Source: Alkaliphilus transvaalensis ATCC 700919
GTDB taxonomy: Bacteria; Bacillota; Clostridia; Peptostreptococcales; Natronincolaceae
Direction of reading: 5' to 3'
DNA length: 64,000 bases
Assembly: GCF_000621485.1 (NCBI RefSeq)
Contig: NZ_JHYF01000013.1
Span: 62,001-126,000 of the forward strand
The position numbers were made by a program, and so were the translations under genes. This document shows, piece by piece, positions 44,535 through 53,407 of this stretch; the stretch's first letter is position 1, and each line of letters starts with the position of its first letter. Below the pieces are notes generated by a model. The model was given only the letters and a program-made list of their open reading frames with translations. It ran no database searches and was not told the origin of the DNA.

Positions 44535-45650
44535 ATGTCATTTCATATTTTCAAATATAGCTTTAAGTCCCTACTTAAAGACAGGATGTCTTTATTCTGG
44601 TTGCTTTGTTTCCCCCTTATTTTAGCTACATTCTTTAATCTAGCCTTTTCAAACCTAATGTCAAATGAATCCTTTGAAAAAGTTAAAATCGCCATATCAA
44701 CGGATCATGTAGTGCCAGAAGGACTTGAGGAGGCAATGAAGGAAAGTAATCTTTTTGATATATCTTTTATAACTGAAGCAGAGGCTAAAGCGCTTTTATC
44801 AGAAAAAGAAATAACAGGTTATATCAAAAATACCCACGAACTTGAATTAGTAATTTTTGATTCTGGTCTTAATCAATCTATTGCTAAAGTTTTTTTAGAC
44901 AGTTATCTTCAGGTTTCCACCACCATTTATAATATTATCGACGGTAATCCTCAGATAATTCAAATGGGATTCCTAGAAAACTTAAGTTTAAATGATGGGT
45001 TTACAGAGGAAATACCCGCAAGTAGCTCAATGAACATGGTGGTTGTCTACTTTTTTGCCCTACTGGCAATGACCTGTCTCTTCTCAGCCGTAGCAGGTTC
45101 CTATTCCATCTCAATAATTCAAGCAAATCAAAGTACCCTTGCAGCAAGAATTAATGTTGCACCTACCCCTAAGCTAAAAGCGTTTTTATCGATGATCTCT
45201 GCTACTATATGTTTTCAGTTCATGTCGGCAATTATTGCAATAACCTACATTACACAAATTTTGAAGATAGACTTCGGTGATAAAATCCTACACATTGGCC
45301 TACTGTGTTTAGTGGGTTGTTTTACAGGAACGATGTTTGGTACTTTATTCGGTTTGGTTGTAAAATTAAAGGCGGAAATTAAAGATATGTTGGTCTCTAA
45401 CATCATCATGATTATGTGTTTTCTATCGGGTATGATGGTTTTACAGATAAAGTATATTGTCCAAGAAAAAGCTCCAATTATCGCCTACATCAATCCTGCA
45501 AACTTAATCACCGATGGCCTTTACGCCCTATACTATTACGATACATTTAATAGATACTTCCTAAACCTTGCTTTACTAGGTGGACTGGGATTAGTCTTTT
45601 GTACCATTACCATATTGGTTTTAAGGAGGCAAAAATATGCAAGTATTTAA
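44535..45650 (+). CDS. ABC-2 type permease (LnrM-like)
   Basis: 371 residues: first helix about 20-42, large extracytoplasmic domain about 45-165, then five C-terminal helices (about 170-365), the ABC-2 (YhgE/DrrB-like) layout. Contains FLSGMMVL and YINPANLITDGLYALYYYD in the last third, typical of the family. Ribosome site AAGGAGG. Its stop overlaps the next gene by 14 bases; together the two permeases probably form a heterodimer. Confidence 0.88.
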   Translation: MSFHIFKYSFKSLLKDRMSLFWLLCFPLILATFFNLAFSNLMSNESFEKVKIAISTDHVVPEGLEEAMKESNLFDISFITEAEAKALLSEKEITGYIKNTHELELVIFDSGLNQSIAKVFLDSYLQVSTTIYNIIDGNPQIIQMGFLENLSLNDGFTEEIPASSSMNMVVVYFFALLAMTCLFSAVAGSYSISIIQANQSTLAARINVAPTPKLKAFLSMISATICFQFMSAIIAITYITQILKIDFGDKILHIGLLCLVGCFTGTMFGTLFGLVVKLKAEIKDMLVSNIIMIMCFLSGMMVLQIKYIVQEKAPIIAYINPANLITDGLYALYYYDTFNRYFLNLALLGGLGLVFCTITILVLRRQKYASI

Positions 45651-46800
45651 AGCTTTTACTAAAATTGTTCCAAAAAAATTCCTTGGTGTTTTTATGATCT
45701 ATACAATTATATTTGTTGTGCTAGCCATCTTTTTCTCAAGAAGTGGTTTAACCCAGATGGAAGATGCCTTTGAACTATCAAAGGTTAAGGTTTCTGTTAT
45801 CAATGAAGACAATACAGTACTAGCCAATGGATTAGAGAGTTATATTAGCCATATTGCAAAACCTGTAGAAATTGAAATAGATGAGGAAAGCATTAAAGAT
45901 GCACTTTTCTTTCGCCATACAGAATTTGTTATTTTTATTCCTAAAGGTTTTCAGGAAAGTTTCACATCTTCAAATTATCAAAGGATAAATACTATGTCTG
46001 TTCCCAATTCCACAAATTCGGAATATGCAAAGTCCCTTATTGATAGATATTTAAACACTGCTAAACTATATATTGTAGCCTACCCTGAAATTTCTCTTGA
46101 AGAGATACATGAAAAAGTACTCAGGGATATATCAACAGAAGTTAATGTATCTTTTCTTGACAAAGTTGCTAATAATAGTATGTCTTACCTCAATGGATAC
46201 TTTAATTTTTTATCTTATATATTGATAGCTATGCTGATATCAATGGTGGGTCGTATCATGTTAATATTTAATAATAAAGAAATTAAAATGCGTAACTATT
46301 GTGCACCTATTAATATCAAAAGCTATAATCTCCAGCTTATTTTCGGTAATCTGTCAATTGCCCTCATTATTTGGTTGATATTTGTTGTATTGGCTTTTGT
46401 TTTATATAAAAACACATTTACCCAAACTGGTTCATTTTTATTTATAATTAATTCCTTTATTCTAACTTTACTTTGTTTAAGCATAAGCTTTTTAGTTGCT
46501 ACCTTTGCAACAAAAAATTCCATAGATCCTATCGGAAACTGCCTTTCCCTTGGGTTATCATTTTTAGGTGGTACCTTTGTACCACAAGCGCTTTTAAGTA
46601 ATACTTTACAAACCATTGGAACCTTCAATCCAATATTCTGGTATATAAAGGTCAATGATGCTATCGGAAACCTTACTAGCCTTACTCAATCAACACTGGA
46701 GCCCATCATCTACGGTTTTCTCGTTCAATTAGCTTTTGTTGTTGCCTTACTTTCTATTTCGTTAGTAGTAATTAAACAAAAACGATATTCCCAGCAGTAA
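45637..46800 (+). CDS. ABC-2 type permease (LnrN-like)
   Basis: 387 residues with the same layout as its neighbour: helix about 17-35, extracytoplasmic domain about 40-180, five or six C-terminal helices, and the motif FLGGTFVPQALLSNTLQTIG with FNPIFWYIKVNDAIG. Starts in the end of the upstream gene with AAGGAGG eight bases before the ATG. Followed by a strong terminator. Confidence 0.88.
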   Translation: MQVFKAFTKIVPKKFLGVFMIYTIIFVVLAIFFSRSGLTQMEDAFELSKVKVSVINEDNTVLANGLESYISHIAKPVEIEIDEESIKDALFFRHTEFVIFIPKGFQESFTSSNYQRINTMSVPNSTNSEYAKSLIDRYLNTAKLYIVAYPEISLEEIHEKVLRDISTEVNVSFLDKVANNSMSYLNGYFNFLSYILIAMLISMVGRIMLIFNNKEIKMRNYCAPINIKSYNLQLIFGNLSIALIIWLIFVVLAFVLYKNTFTQTGSFLFIINSFILTLLCLSISFLVATFATKNSIDPIGNCLSLGLSFLGGTFVPQALLSNTLQTIGTFNPIFWYIKVNDAIGNLTSLTQSTLEPIIYGFLVQLAFVVALLSISLVVIKQKRYSQQ

Positions 46801-46828
46801 AAGTATCATTTAATATATCTAAAAAATT

Positions 46829-46880
46829 AAGGGGCTATCTTAACATGATTTCTTAAATCATTAAAAGACAGCCCCTTTTT
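46829..46880 (+). terminator. Terminator of the LnrLMN-like operon
   Basis: AAGGGGCTATCTT pairs with AAAGACAGCCCCTT, with an inner ATGATTT/AAATCAT stem, followed by TTTTT. Confidence 0.85.
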
Positions 46881-46900
46881 GCTTTGGCTACTAAATTAGC

Positions 46901-47172
46901 CTACTCTATAGGATTTTCACCCCATTTTTTGTCACTCCAGCAATAGAGTTTTTTATCCTTCTCATATACATAGTCAATTCGAACATACAAAGGGGGTTCT
47001 TCTAATAGGCTAAATATATCTTTTAAAAATAATAGATCCTCTTCTGTAGGAGCAATTTGCCTATAGGTCCCTCCCCAAGTCCCTTGCTATAAGTTCATCC
47101 CTTAATGCAATATCATCAATATAAGCTTCATTTGACTAACTAAGATCGTAAAATCCGTCATCCTTCTGCACC
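46901..47172 (-). pseudogene. Frameshifted remnant of an unidentified gene
   Basis: The minus strand shows two protein-like pieces in different frames: DDIALRDELIARDLG from about 47135 to 47070, then RQIAPTEEDLLFLKDIFSLL and YVRIDYVYEKDKKLYCWSDK up to a TAG at 46901-46903. A further in-frame TAG lies at about 47139. There is no intact start. I do not recognise the family. It lies between a terminator and the promoter of the next two-component system; 47176-47420 holds nothing else I can support. Confidence 0.5.
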
Positions 47173-47434
47173 TCCAAACCTTAATCAATATTTGTAGATA
47201 AAATGAGTTAAGTTTATCTTAAAAGTTAACTCAGATAAATGACAACGATATTCATTAGTATTTATGTTATAGAACTAAAGACGGAATTATTCAGGACCGA
47301 TGGTTTTTGATAGCATGTTAAATTGGAGTATAATAGTGATATAAAAAGCTATGCAAATTGTAAAAATAACGTTACACTTTACAACTCTATAATATAATGA
47401 TGGTAACATTATTGAAATAAGGAGGTTGATCAAT

Positions 47435-48088
47435 ATGACATCCATTTTAATCGTTGAGGATGAAGTTGCTATCAATGAACTAGTTAAAAGAAATCTACAG
47501 CTTGTGGGATATCACTGCACTTCTGTTTTTGACGGAAAAACTGCTATTTCCGAAATGCAGCGTCAATCCTATGATCTAATTGTTTTAGACATTATGCTGC
47601 CAGGACTCGACGGATTTGAGGTGATAAAACATGCTAATGAAACACCCACAATCTTTCTAACGGCCAAAAACAATCTACCAGACCGAATAAAAGGCTTTTC
47701 AATGGGTGCAGATGATTATTTAACAAAACCCTTCGAAATGCTAGAGTTACTGGCCCGTGTAGAAGCAGTACTAAGACGGACTCAAAAAAACAGAAACTAT
47801 TTTGAAGTAGGAGATGTAAAAATTGATTTCAATAGTCATCAGGTATATCTTAATGGACAGCTTGTAGAGTGTACCCCGAAAGAATATGAATTATTAGAGG
47901 TTCTGGTGAACAATCGCAATATAGCCCTCTCCAGAGAAAGGTTATTGGATTTGGTTTGGGGCTATGATTTTGAGAGAGACTCTCGTACCATAGATGTACA
48001 CATACAAAAACTGAGAAAAAAATTGGGTTGGGAAGATGTGATAAAAACAATTTATAAGCTGGGTTACCGTCTGGAGGTCCTCCAATGA
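47435..48088 (+). CDS. OmpR-family response regulator
   Basis: 217 residues: receiver (VEDEVAINE, LIVLDIMLPGLDG, LTKPFEMLE) and winged helix (CTPKEYELLEVLVNNRNIAL to TIYKLGYRLEVLQ). ATG 47435 lies nine bases after AAGGAGG; a TTG at 47426 is too close. The stop overlaps the kinase gene by four bases. Operon with a kinase and a secreted protein. Confidence 0.9.
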   Translation: MTSILIVEDEVAINELVKRNLQLVGYHCTSVFDGKTAISEMQRQSYDLIVLDIMLPGLDGFEVIKHANETPTIFLTAKNNLPDRIKGFSMGADDYLTKPFEMLELLARVEAVLRRTQKNRNYFEVGDVKIDFNSHQVYLNGQLVECTPKEYELLEVLVNNRNIALSRERLLDLVWGYDFERDSRTIDVHIQKLRKKLGWEDVIKTIYKLGYRLEVLQ

Positions 48089-49479
48089 AACAAAGAACTT
48101 TTTCTACCACCCTTGCGCTCTTTCTCTTCTTTTTCAATCTTGGGATATTTATTATTTCAGTTACTATATTTAAAGACACTATAAGTCGAGCAGAGGAAAG
48201 AAGCCTAGGAGAACACTATTTTATCACATCAGCTCTTATAAAAGATTTCCACGCCGTAGAAAGTCGAGGAATTGCTATAGAGGGATCTTTCAGCTCTCTA
48301 CTCCAGCCATACAGCTATCTATCTGGAGATAAAAAAACTGGACTTGCGTTTTTTAAAAACAATCAGCTTGTCTATTCAAGTCAGGATACATCAATGCTTC
48401 AAAATAATTTATTAAAGTCTTCGAAGGATGGAATCCGTGTTTCAACGGTACGTAAAGTAGAAAAAAAAACTTATGTCATCGTCTCAGGAAAACTTCCCGT
48501 TCCTTATGACTCCTACGCATTGGTTTATATTTATGATATATCAGAAGCCATAAGTTCTTGGAGCAATCTAAAAAATATGCTATTCCTGGCGGGATTTCTT
48601 CTTTCTGTTTTACTTTCTTTTGGTCTTCTTATTATACTTAATCAGATATTCAAGCCCCTAAAACAGATCTCACAGACCTCCAAGAACATCGCAAAGGGCG
48701 CATATGAAACTAGGCTTCCAATTTACGGACATGATGAGCTCTCTGAAATGGCACGGAGCTTTAATCACATGGCCGAGGAAATCCAGCATCAGATGGCAGA
48801 GCTTATTGATACTGCGGATAAAAAGCAGCAGTTTATTGATAACTTCGCCCATGAGATTCGTACACCGCTGACCGCTATCTATGGGTATGCAGAATACATG
48901 CAAAAAGCCCTTTTATCGGAGGACGACAGGTTATCAGCATTAAATTACATCATGTCTGAAAGCCGACGTCTTCAGACCATATCATTTCAGCTGCTGGAAC
49001 TGGCAAACCTGCAAAATAATCTGATCACTTGTGAGGAGCAAAAAATATCCCGTCTCTTCGAGATGGTCAGGCAAACTTTATACAGCAAGCTTGCAGAAAA
49101 AAACATAAATATAGAGTTCAGCAGCGAAATAGAGACGATTTGGGGAGACGCCTGTCTGTTAGAAAGTCTGCTTATAAACTTGATTGATAATGCAATAAAG
49201 GCCTGCGGAAAAGGCGGACACATTTTTGTATGTGGGGCTAATGAAGCTGGTAAAAAAACGATCAGCATCCGTGACAACGGAAAAGGCATGACTCCCGAAG
49301 TCCTTTCACAAATCATGGAACCCTTCTACCGGGGAGAAAAATCCCGTAACCGTAGCACCGGTGGAGCGGGACTGGGGCTTGCTATCTGCAAACAAATTGC
49401 TTTGCACCATGGAGCAGAGCTAAGTTTCACCAGTTTTCCTTGTAATGGAACAACAGCAAAAATAACTTTTACAACTTAA
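48085..49479 (+). CDS. Sensor histidine kinase with HAMP domain
   Basis: 464 residues: helix about 8-30, sensor loop about 31-165, helix about 168-190, HAMP about 190-245, HisKA (NFAHEIRTPLTAIYGYA) and ATPase (NLIDNAIKACGKGG, GAGLGLAICKQIA). The 3' half is visibly richer in G+C than neighbouring genes, which hints at transfer. It is translated from an overlap with the regulator gene (GGAGG nearby). Confidence 0.9.
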   Translation: MKQRTFSTTLALFLFFFNLGIFIISVTIFKDTISRAEERSLGEHYFITSALIKDFHAVESRGIAIEGSFSSLLQPYSYLSGDKKTGLAFFKNNQLVYSSQDTSMLQNNLLKSSKDGIRVSTVRKVEKKTYVIVSGKLPVPYDSYALVYIYDISEAISSWSNLKNMLFLAGFLLSVLLSFGLLIILNQIFKPLKQISQTSKNIAKGAYETRLPIYGHDELSEMARSFNHMAEEIQHQMAELIDTADKKQQFIDNFAHEIRTPLTAIYGYAEYMQKALLSEDDRLSALNYIMSESRRLQTISFQLLELANLQNNLITCEEQKISRLFEMVRQTLYSKLAEKNINIEFSSEIETIWGDACLLESLLINLIDNAIKACGKGGHIFVCGANEAGKKTISIRDNGKGMTPEVLSQIMEPFYRGEKSRNRSTGGAGLGLAICKQIALHHGAELSFTSFPCNGTTAKITFTT

Positions 49480-49562
49480 TCATAACTCGATTACAATTCT
49501 ATAATTAAGACCACCTATACTACTTATGTGATCACAAATAAATTTATAAAGGAGAGATTTAC

Positions 49563-50501
49563 ATGAAAAAAACAAGCTCAGAAAAAAACCATTTTAAAAA
49601 GCCCATTATAGCTGCCGCAATAATCATCGGGGCAAACATAATAGCATTTCAAGGATTTACACAGGCAGCCGCAACGGCGGAATATAATAAGACAAATATT
49701 ATTCCAACAAGCTACGCAAATAGTACGAGCATTTCATTCCATACAGTGGAAAACAGTTTACTAGAAGGCTATACAAAAGCGAATTATACAGTTGGAACAA
49801 TTGAACTTCCCTATTACAAAGATCAAATGCCTGCTGAAAAAGACATGACAAAAGAAGTAGCGGCTGAACTTGCGGCACAATACCTTTGGCAGATGTACGG
49901 TGCAGATTTAGAGGGTCAGACCATCAAAATGGGTTATAATGCACCGACAGACAACACTCCACGTCCAATGTGGATTGCCGATGTGGAGATGAAAGACCAA
50001 GCCTACAACGATGGATATCGTGTACATGCTTATAGAGTGGAGATCGATTCTGTTACCGGGGAGCTTTACAATATCTATTTAAACAGAGCACTAAAAGAAA
50101 AGGTTCATGCAGGCCCAGACTGGTCTCTTGACGAAAGTGAATATGAGGCTGTGGCAAAAAAGCTGGCAGAAAAATATAATATCGTCCACAGCGCCGTCCA
50201 ATCGATTCACAGCACCGGACAAGGATCCTATTTTTCAACAAATACTAGTAGCACTTACGGCGACCCAACCATCAGTTTTCAAATTCATGGAGAAAACGGG
50301 GAAGTTGCCCTCATGACAATTTCCAGATACGATAAAGTATTATTAGGTGTGATGTATAATGGACAATATAAATATGATCTCATAAGAATCGAAGAGCTGA
50401 TACAAGAAATGGAAACAAAGACAAAAATAAAGGATGACACAAGAAAAGAAGCCGCAACCTCTACCAAACGCGATGTCCCAACTTTAATGGATGAATATTA
50501 A
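49563..50501 (+). CDS. Secreted or anchored PepSY-like protein of the two-component operon
   Basis: 312 residues with an N-terminal hydrophobic segment (PIIAAAIIIGANIIAF, about 14-30) after a charged start, so it is exported or anchored. Two regions look like PepSY-type folds: about 100-185 (AELAAQYLWQMYG, YRVEIDSVTGELYNIYLN) and about 195-280. The DNA is more GC-rich than the surroundings. It follows the kinase gene by 83 bases with AAAGGAGAG before the ATG. It may modulate the kinase or a protease; the assignment is tentative. Confidence 0.65.
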   Translation: MKKTSSEKNHFKKPIIAAAIIIGANIIAFQGFTQAAATAEYNKTNIIPTSYANSTSISFHTVENSLLEGYTKANYTVGTIELPYYKDQMPAEKDMTKEVAAELAAQYLWQMYGADLEGQTIKMGYNAPTDNTPRPMWIADVEMKDQAYNDGYRVHAYRVEIDSVTGELYNIYLNRALKEKVHAGPDWSLDESEYEAVAKKLAEKYNIVHSAVQSIHSTGQGSYFSTNTSSTYGDPTISFQIHGENGEVALMTISRYDKVLLGVMYNGQYKYDLIRIEELIQEMETKTKIKDDTRKEAATSTKRDVPTLMDEY

Positions 50502-50803
50502 AAGACCTCACAATATAAAGTAAATATCAATACTCGAGAGTCCAGAAAACAGGATAGTGAATTCTGTTTTCTGGACTCTCATAGAATCAGACTTATGTTT
50601 ACTTTTACGGTTCTTAACTCATGAAAATATCACACGGGATAATAGACCATGGCTATATTAAATATATTACTATCAAACTATGCCATTGTTGACTACGCTC
50701 TTCTTGAAAGGAATATGAACGCTGTATATCTCCTTCCCTACAATAGAGATGTGACCTATTCTTACTGACTGTTTCATATACCATTGTAAACAGATCCGTT
50801 TAT
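50502..50803. other. Intergenic region with a strong hairpin
   Basis: Holds the 17-pair hairpin at 50536-50580. The remaining 220 bases show short protein-like stretches but no ORF with a start and ribosome site; I see nothing else supportable. Confidence 0.5.
50536..50580. terminator. Strong 17-pair hairpin without a T-tract
   Basis: GAGAGTCCAGAAAACAG pairs exactly with its complement around an 11-base loop. Neither side has a T-run. It may end the operon by another route or protect the 3' end. Confidence 0.6.
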
Positions 50804-52063
50804 CTACAACTCATTGAAATTCTCTGACAAAAATTTTAGTGTTGTATCCCAAGCTTTTTTGTTAGCATTTGCAGCATTTTGTGCTGTAACTGATGGGTGA
50901 TCAATCATAGGGGGTATATTGGGCAGAAAGAAAGTGTGTCCCATATCATTAAAATCAAGGTGTTTTGATTGATAAAAATTATTAATTTTCTCTAAAGTTT
51001 GCATCATATCTTTACACATTTTTGAGGAAGACCAAGTAGTATCTTTTTCTCCTGAGATCATTAGAATAGGACATACTATTTTTTCAATTGGTATACGAGC
51101 TCTTTCTAATTGTTTAGGAGTAGAAGTATTTAACGCAATATCATGGATTTTACGTATGTCAATGGGATTCATGTCTTTTGAGAATTTTGTATCCACTGGA
51201 TACTTTACAAAATCTATCGGATGGTTATTATAAGTCCATGATGATTTATTTTGATGCTCGTTCATTGAAATTCCTTCAAACACGTGGGAAGAAGGAACAT
51301 AAGCAATAATAGAAGCTAAATGTTTAGAAAAATATGCCCCAAACAGTAATGATAATTCACCACCTTTAGAAATACCCATTAAGCTTATATTATTTTTATC
51401 AATTTCCGATTTACCTTTAAGCCAGTCAAATGCTTTTTTAAAATATTCTATTTTAATTTCAATGAGTTCACTTGGCAAATTGTCATTTTGTACGTCAAAA
51501 TAATTCAAAGCTAGAGTTGCATATCCTTTAGTACTAAGCAGTGCTGCCATTTGTTCTGCCCATAGAAGACCTCCAGTAGACCCCCCAATAACTATTACAG
51601 CTGGTAAATTATTTTCTTTTTTAGGTTTAAATAGTTTGCCTATTATTGGATTTTGAACGATTTCTTGTTCAGTATTAGAGTTTGTAAAGTTAATCTGCAC
51701 TTCTCTTTTATCTTTTACTTTACCTTCTACTAACAAAGATAAACTTACCTTATGAGATCGAGTACTCATTTTTAAAAATATAGGAGGAAAATGAGCATTA
51801 CTTTCTTTTAACTGCATAGACCATAGCAAACCATTAGGATCACAATTATTATAAAACCCTTCGTCAGGTGCTACTTTTTCTAAATTAATTTTCCCCTCAT
51901 GATCAGATGTGAAAATTGCATAGGAATACCATGTTCTCTCCATATCATCCTGCATTTCTGCAGATAGCTTTACCTGTTGCTTAGGTTTCAATCCTGTAAT
52001 TAAAACATTTAGATTTTCGTAGATTAACTGATTAGTTGATGGCAAAACTATTTTAGGATTCAT
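50804..52063 (-). CDS. Acyl-CoA thioester hydrolase/BAAT-family protein
   Basis: 419 residues. N-terminal immunoglobulin-like domain of the acyl-CoA thioesterase/bile-acid-CoA:amino acid N-acyltransferase family (about 10-130; LITGLKPKQQVKLSA, DPNGLLWSMQL) and a C-terminal alpha/beta hydrolase (about 150-415) with VIVIGGSTGGLLWAEQMA, nucleophile region LMGISKGGELSLL (Ser), Asp in MISGEKDTTWSS and His near FNDMGHTF. It acts on an acyl thioester or similar ester in the cytoplasm. It is cotranscribed with the PadR regulator, with a 2-base gap. Confidence 0.85.
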   Translation of the reverse strand: MNPKIVLPSTNQLIYENLNVLITGLKPKQQVKLSAEMQDDMERTWYSYAIFTSDHEGKINLEKVAPDEGFYNNCDPNGLLWSMQLKESNAHFPPIFLKMSTRSHKVSLSLLVEGKVKDKREVQINFTNSNTEQEIVQNPIIGKLFKPKKENNLPAVIVIGGSTGGLLWAEQMAALLSTKGYATLALNYFDVQNDNLPSELIEIKIEYFKKAFDWLKGKSEIDKNNISLMGISKGGELSLLFGAYFSKHLASIIAYVPSSHVFEGISMNEHQNKSSWTYNNHPIDFVKYPVDTKFSKDMNPIDIRKIHDIALNTSTPKQLERARIPIEKIVCPILMISGEKDTTWSSSKMCKDMMQTLEKINNFYQSKHLDFNDMGHTFFLPNIPPMIDHPSVTAQNAANANKKAWDTTLKFLSENFNEL

Positions 52064-52065
52064 CC

Positions 52066-52650
52066 TTAATCTCTCCTTTTTATTTTATTTATGTCTGGTA
52101 GATGAACTTCAAATGATTCTTTAGATAATAGATCCTTTATTTCTTTTAAAAAATTTATATTTACTTCTATGTGAGTACAACCATTTTTAAACAGAGCTTT
52201 CATATAATTTGGCAATTTTTTAGATTGTATTTCTTCTTTTGCTTTCTCAGCCTCTTTCCAACTTCCTAACTCTTTTTCCAGATTTTTTATATGGGTATCT
52301 ATAGCTTTTATTGCTTTTTCATAGGGTAATTCTCCTAAAAAAGTTACAGCAGTGTATAAAGAATTGGGGAAATTTAGGTCTACTTGACTGAGGGTATCTT
52401 CTAATTCTCTTTCAAAAAAGTGTTCTCCTTTTTCAGTAATGGAATAAATTGTTCGTGAGCGATTTCCAACGCTTTCAATAGATTGAACTTTTATTAGATT
52501 TTCTTCTTCCATTTTATTGAGAGCATAATATATAGATCCTATTTTAATACCTGCCCAACTTTCTGCATGACTTAATTTTAAATATTGAAGGATTTCATAA
52601 CCAGTCAAATCTCTTTGTTGTAATAAACCTAATACCATTATTTTTATCAA
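52066..52650 (-). CDS. PadR family transcriptional regulator
   Basis: 194 residues starting at a TTG (52650), six bases after GGAGG, which gives the usual PadR opening (IKIMVLGLLQQRDLTGYEIL). The ATG at 52671 belongs to the inverted repeat and is not used. Winged helix about 1-85 (IYYALNKMEEENLIKVQS, RTIYSITEKG) and a coiled-coil C-terminal half. It should bind the 15-bp inverted repeat at 52669-52706 and repress its own operon with the hydrolase gene, perhaps released by a phenolic or drug-like ligand. Confidence 0.85.
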   Translation of the reverse strand: MIKIMVLGLLQQRDLTGYEILQYLKLSHAESWAGIKIGSIYYALNKMEEENLIKVQSIESVGNRSRTIYSITEKGEHFFERELEDTLSQVDLNFPNSLYTAVTFLGELPYEKAIKAIDTHIKNLEKELGSWKEAEKAKEEIQSKKLPNYMKALFKNGCTHIEVNINFLKEIKDLLSKESFEVHLPDINKIKRRD

Positions 52651-52668
52651 ACAATTTCCTCCTTCTGT

Positions 52669-52706
52669 CATATATTCAAATTTGATTATTAAAATTTGAA
52701 TATATG
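52669..52706 (-). promoter_or_regulatory. PadR operator: perfect 15-bp inverted repeat
   Basis: CATATATTCAAATTT and its exact complement are separated by 8 bases. The right arm overlaps the predicted -10 element, so bound PadR would block transcription. Confidence 0.7.
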
Positions 52707-52732
52707 ATATAATAATTATACTTAAATGTCAA
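52704..52732 (-). promoter_or_regulatory. Promoter of the padR operon
   Basis: On the minus strand TTGACA (52727-52732) and TATCAT (52704-52709) are 17 bases apart. Confidence 0.65.
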
Positions 52733-53036
52733 CTGTATTTGTCGTTTCATTTAGATATTTGATATGCTTTTCATTCTGTAATTCCTTATTAACTGACTCT
52801 GATCTCCACTTTGGCTTTTTAGCTACGGTAAAATAGTTGTGGATTTCTATTTCTTTTTTTAACATTTTTTCAAAATTTCATACCATTTCACAAAACACTT
52901 CATTCTTCAAAATTTCTTCTCCCCTATAAAGCAAACTCCCCTAAACTTATATCGCCTAGGGGAGCATATATTATTCTTTGACTTTTATTTAAACCTTATA
53001 AACCTTTTTAAATATTAAAGCAAGGAGGCGTTACAA
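52733..53036. other. Intergenic region between the padR promoter and the coat-like relic
   Basis: About 300 AT-rich bases. A minus-strand frame without a start, running from about 52920 to a TAA at 52722-52724, reads as protein-like (KKEIEIHNYFTVAKKPKW and more) but is broken by a stop. It may be a scrap of an older gene. A short hairpin near 52925-52970 (CCCCTAAACTTATATCGCCTAGGGG type) could be a terminator. Confidence 0.3.
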
Positions 53037-53274
53037 TTGACCTACAATGCATATTATAGTCAACCACATCTTGAACCTCCACTACCATTCGATGATTTTC
53101 AACAACCCTACGCAGTAGATCCAGGAGCAATTAGATTCTGTCTATTTAGGTTTACCTTCGTAGAACTAATTAATGGAAGAACATTTGTATTCTAGCCCGT
53201 ATTTGAAAAGCCCTACCTTAGTTTCTGGCTGGCAGCATACTAGACGAGGATGGAACGTTATTGGTATTGATTAA
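53037..53274 (+). pseudogene. Decayed spore-coat-like gene
   Basis: A TTG start with GGAGG upstream opens a 52-codon frame (MTYNAYYSQPHLEPPLPFDD, then FCLFRFTFVELINGRTFVF) that stops at a TAG (53193-53195). Downstream, another frame continues in similar style (TLVSGWQHTRRGWNVIGID, stop at 53272-53274). Together they resemble a small Firmicute coat-like protein with an aromatic, glycine-bearing C-terminus, broken by a stop and a frameshift. Family memory only; function not assigned. Confidence 0.45.
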
Positions 53275-53407
53275 AGAGAAATTAGAATTTTTAGGTGTTA
53301 TTTTAAAATTTAGTTTAGATTAATAAAAAAGAAAGTAAAAACAGTTACATTGATTGAAAGATCCATCTACCTGTCCACCATACACTCGTCAATTGGGCAT
53401 GATGCAA

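Noticed and set aside
52722-52920. Minus-strand protein-like frame as an IS3-type transposase end
   Set aside because: The pattern is weak, broken by a stop, and I could not match key catalytic residues.
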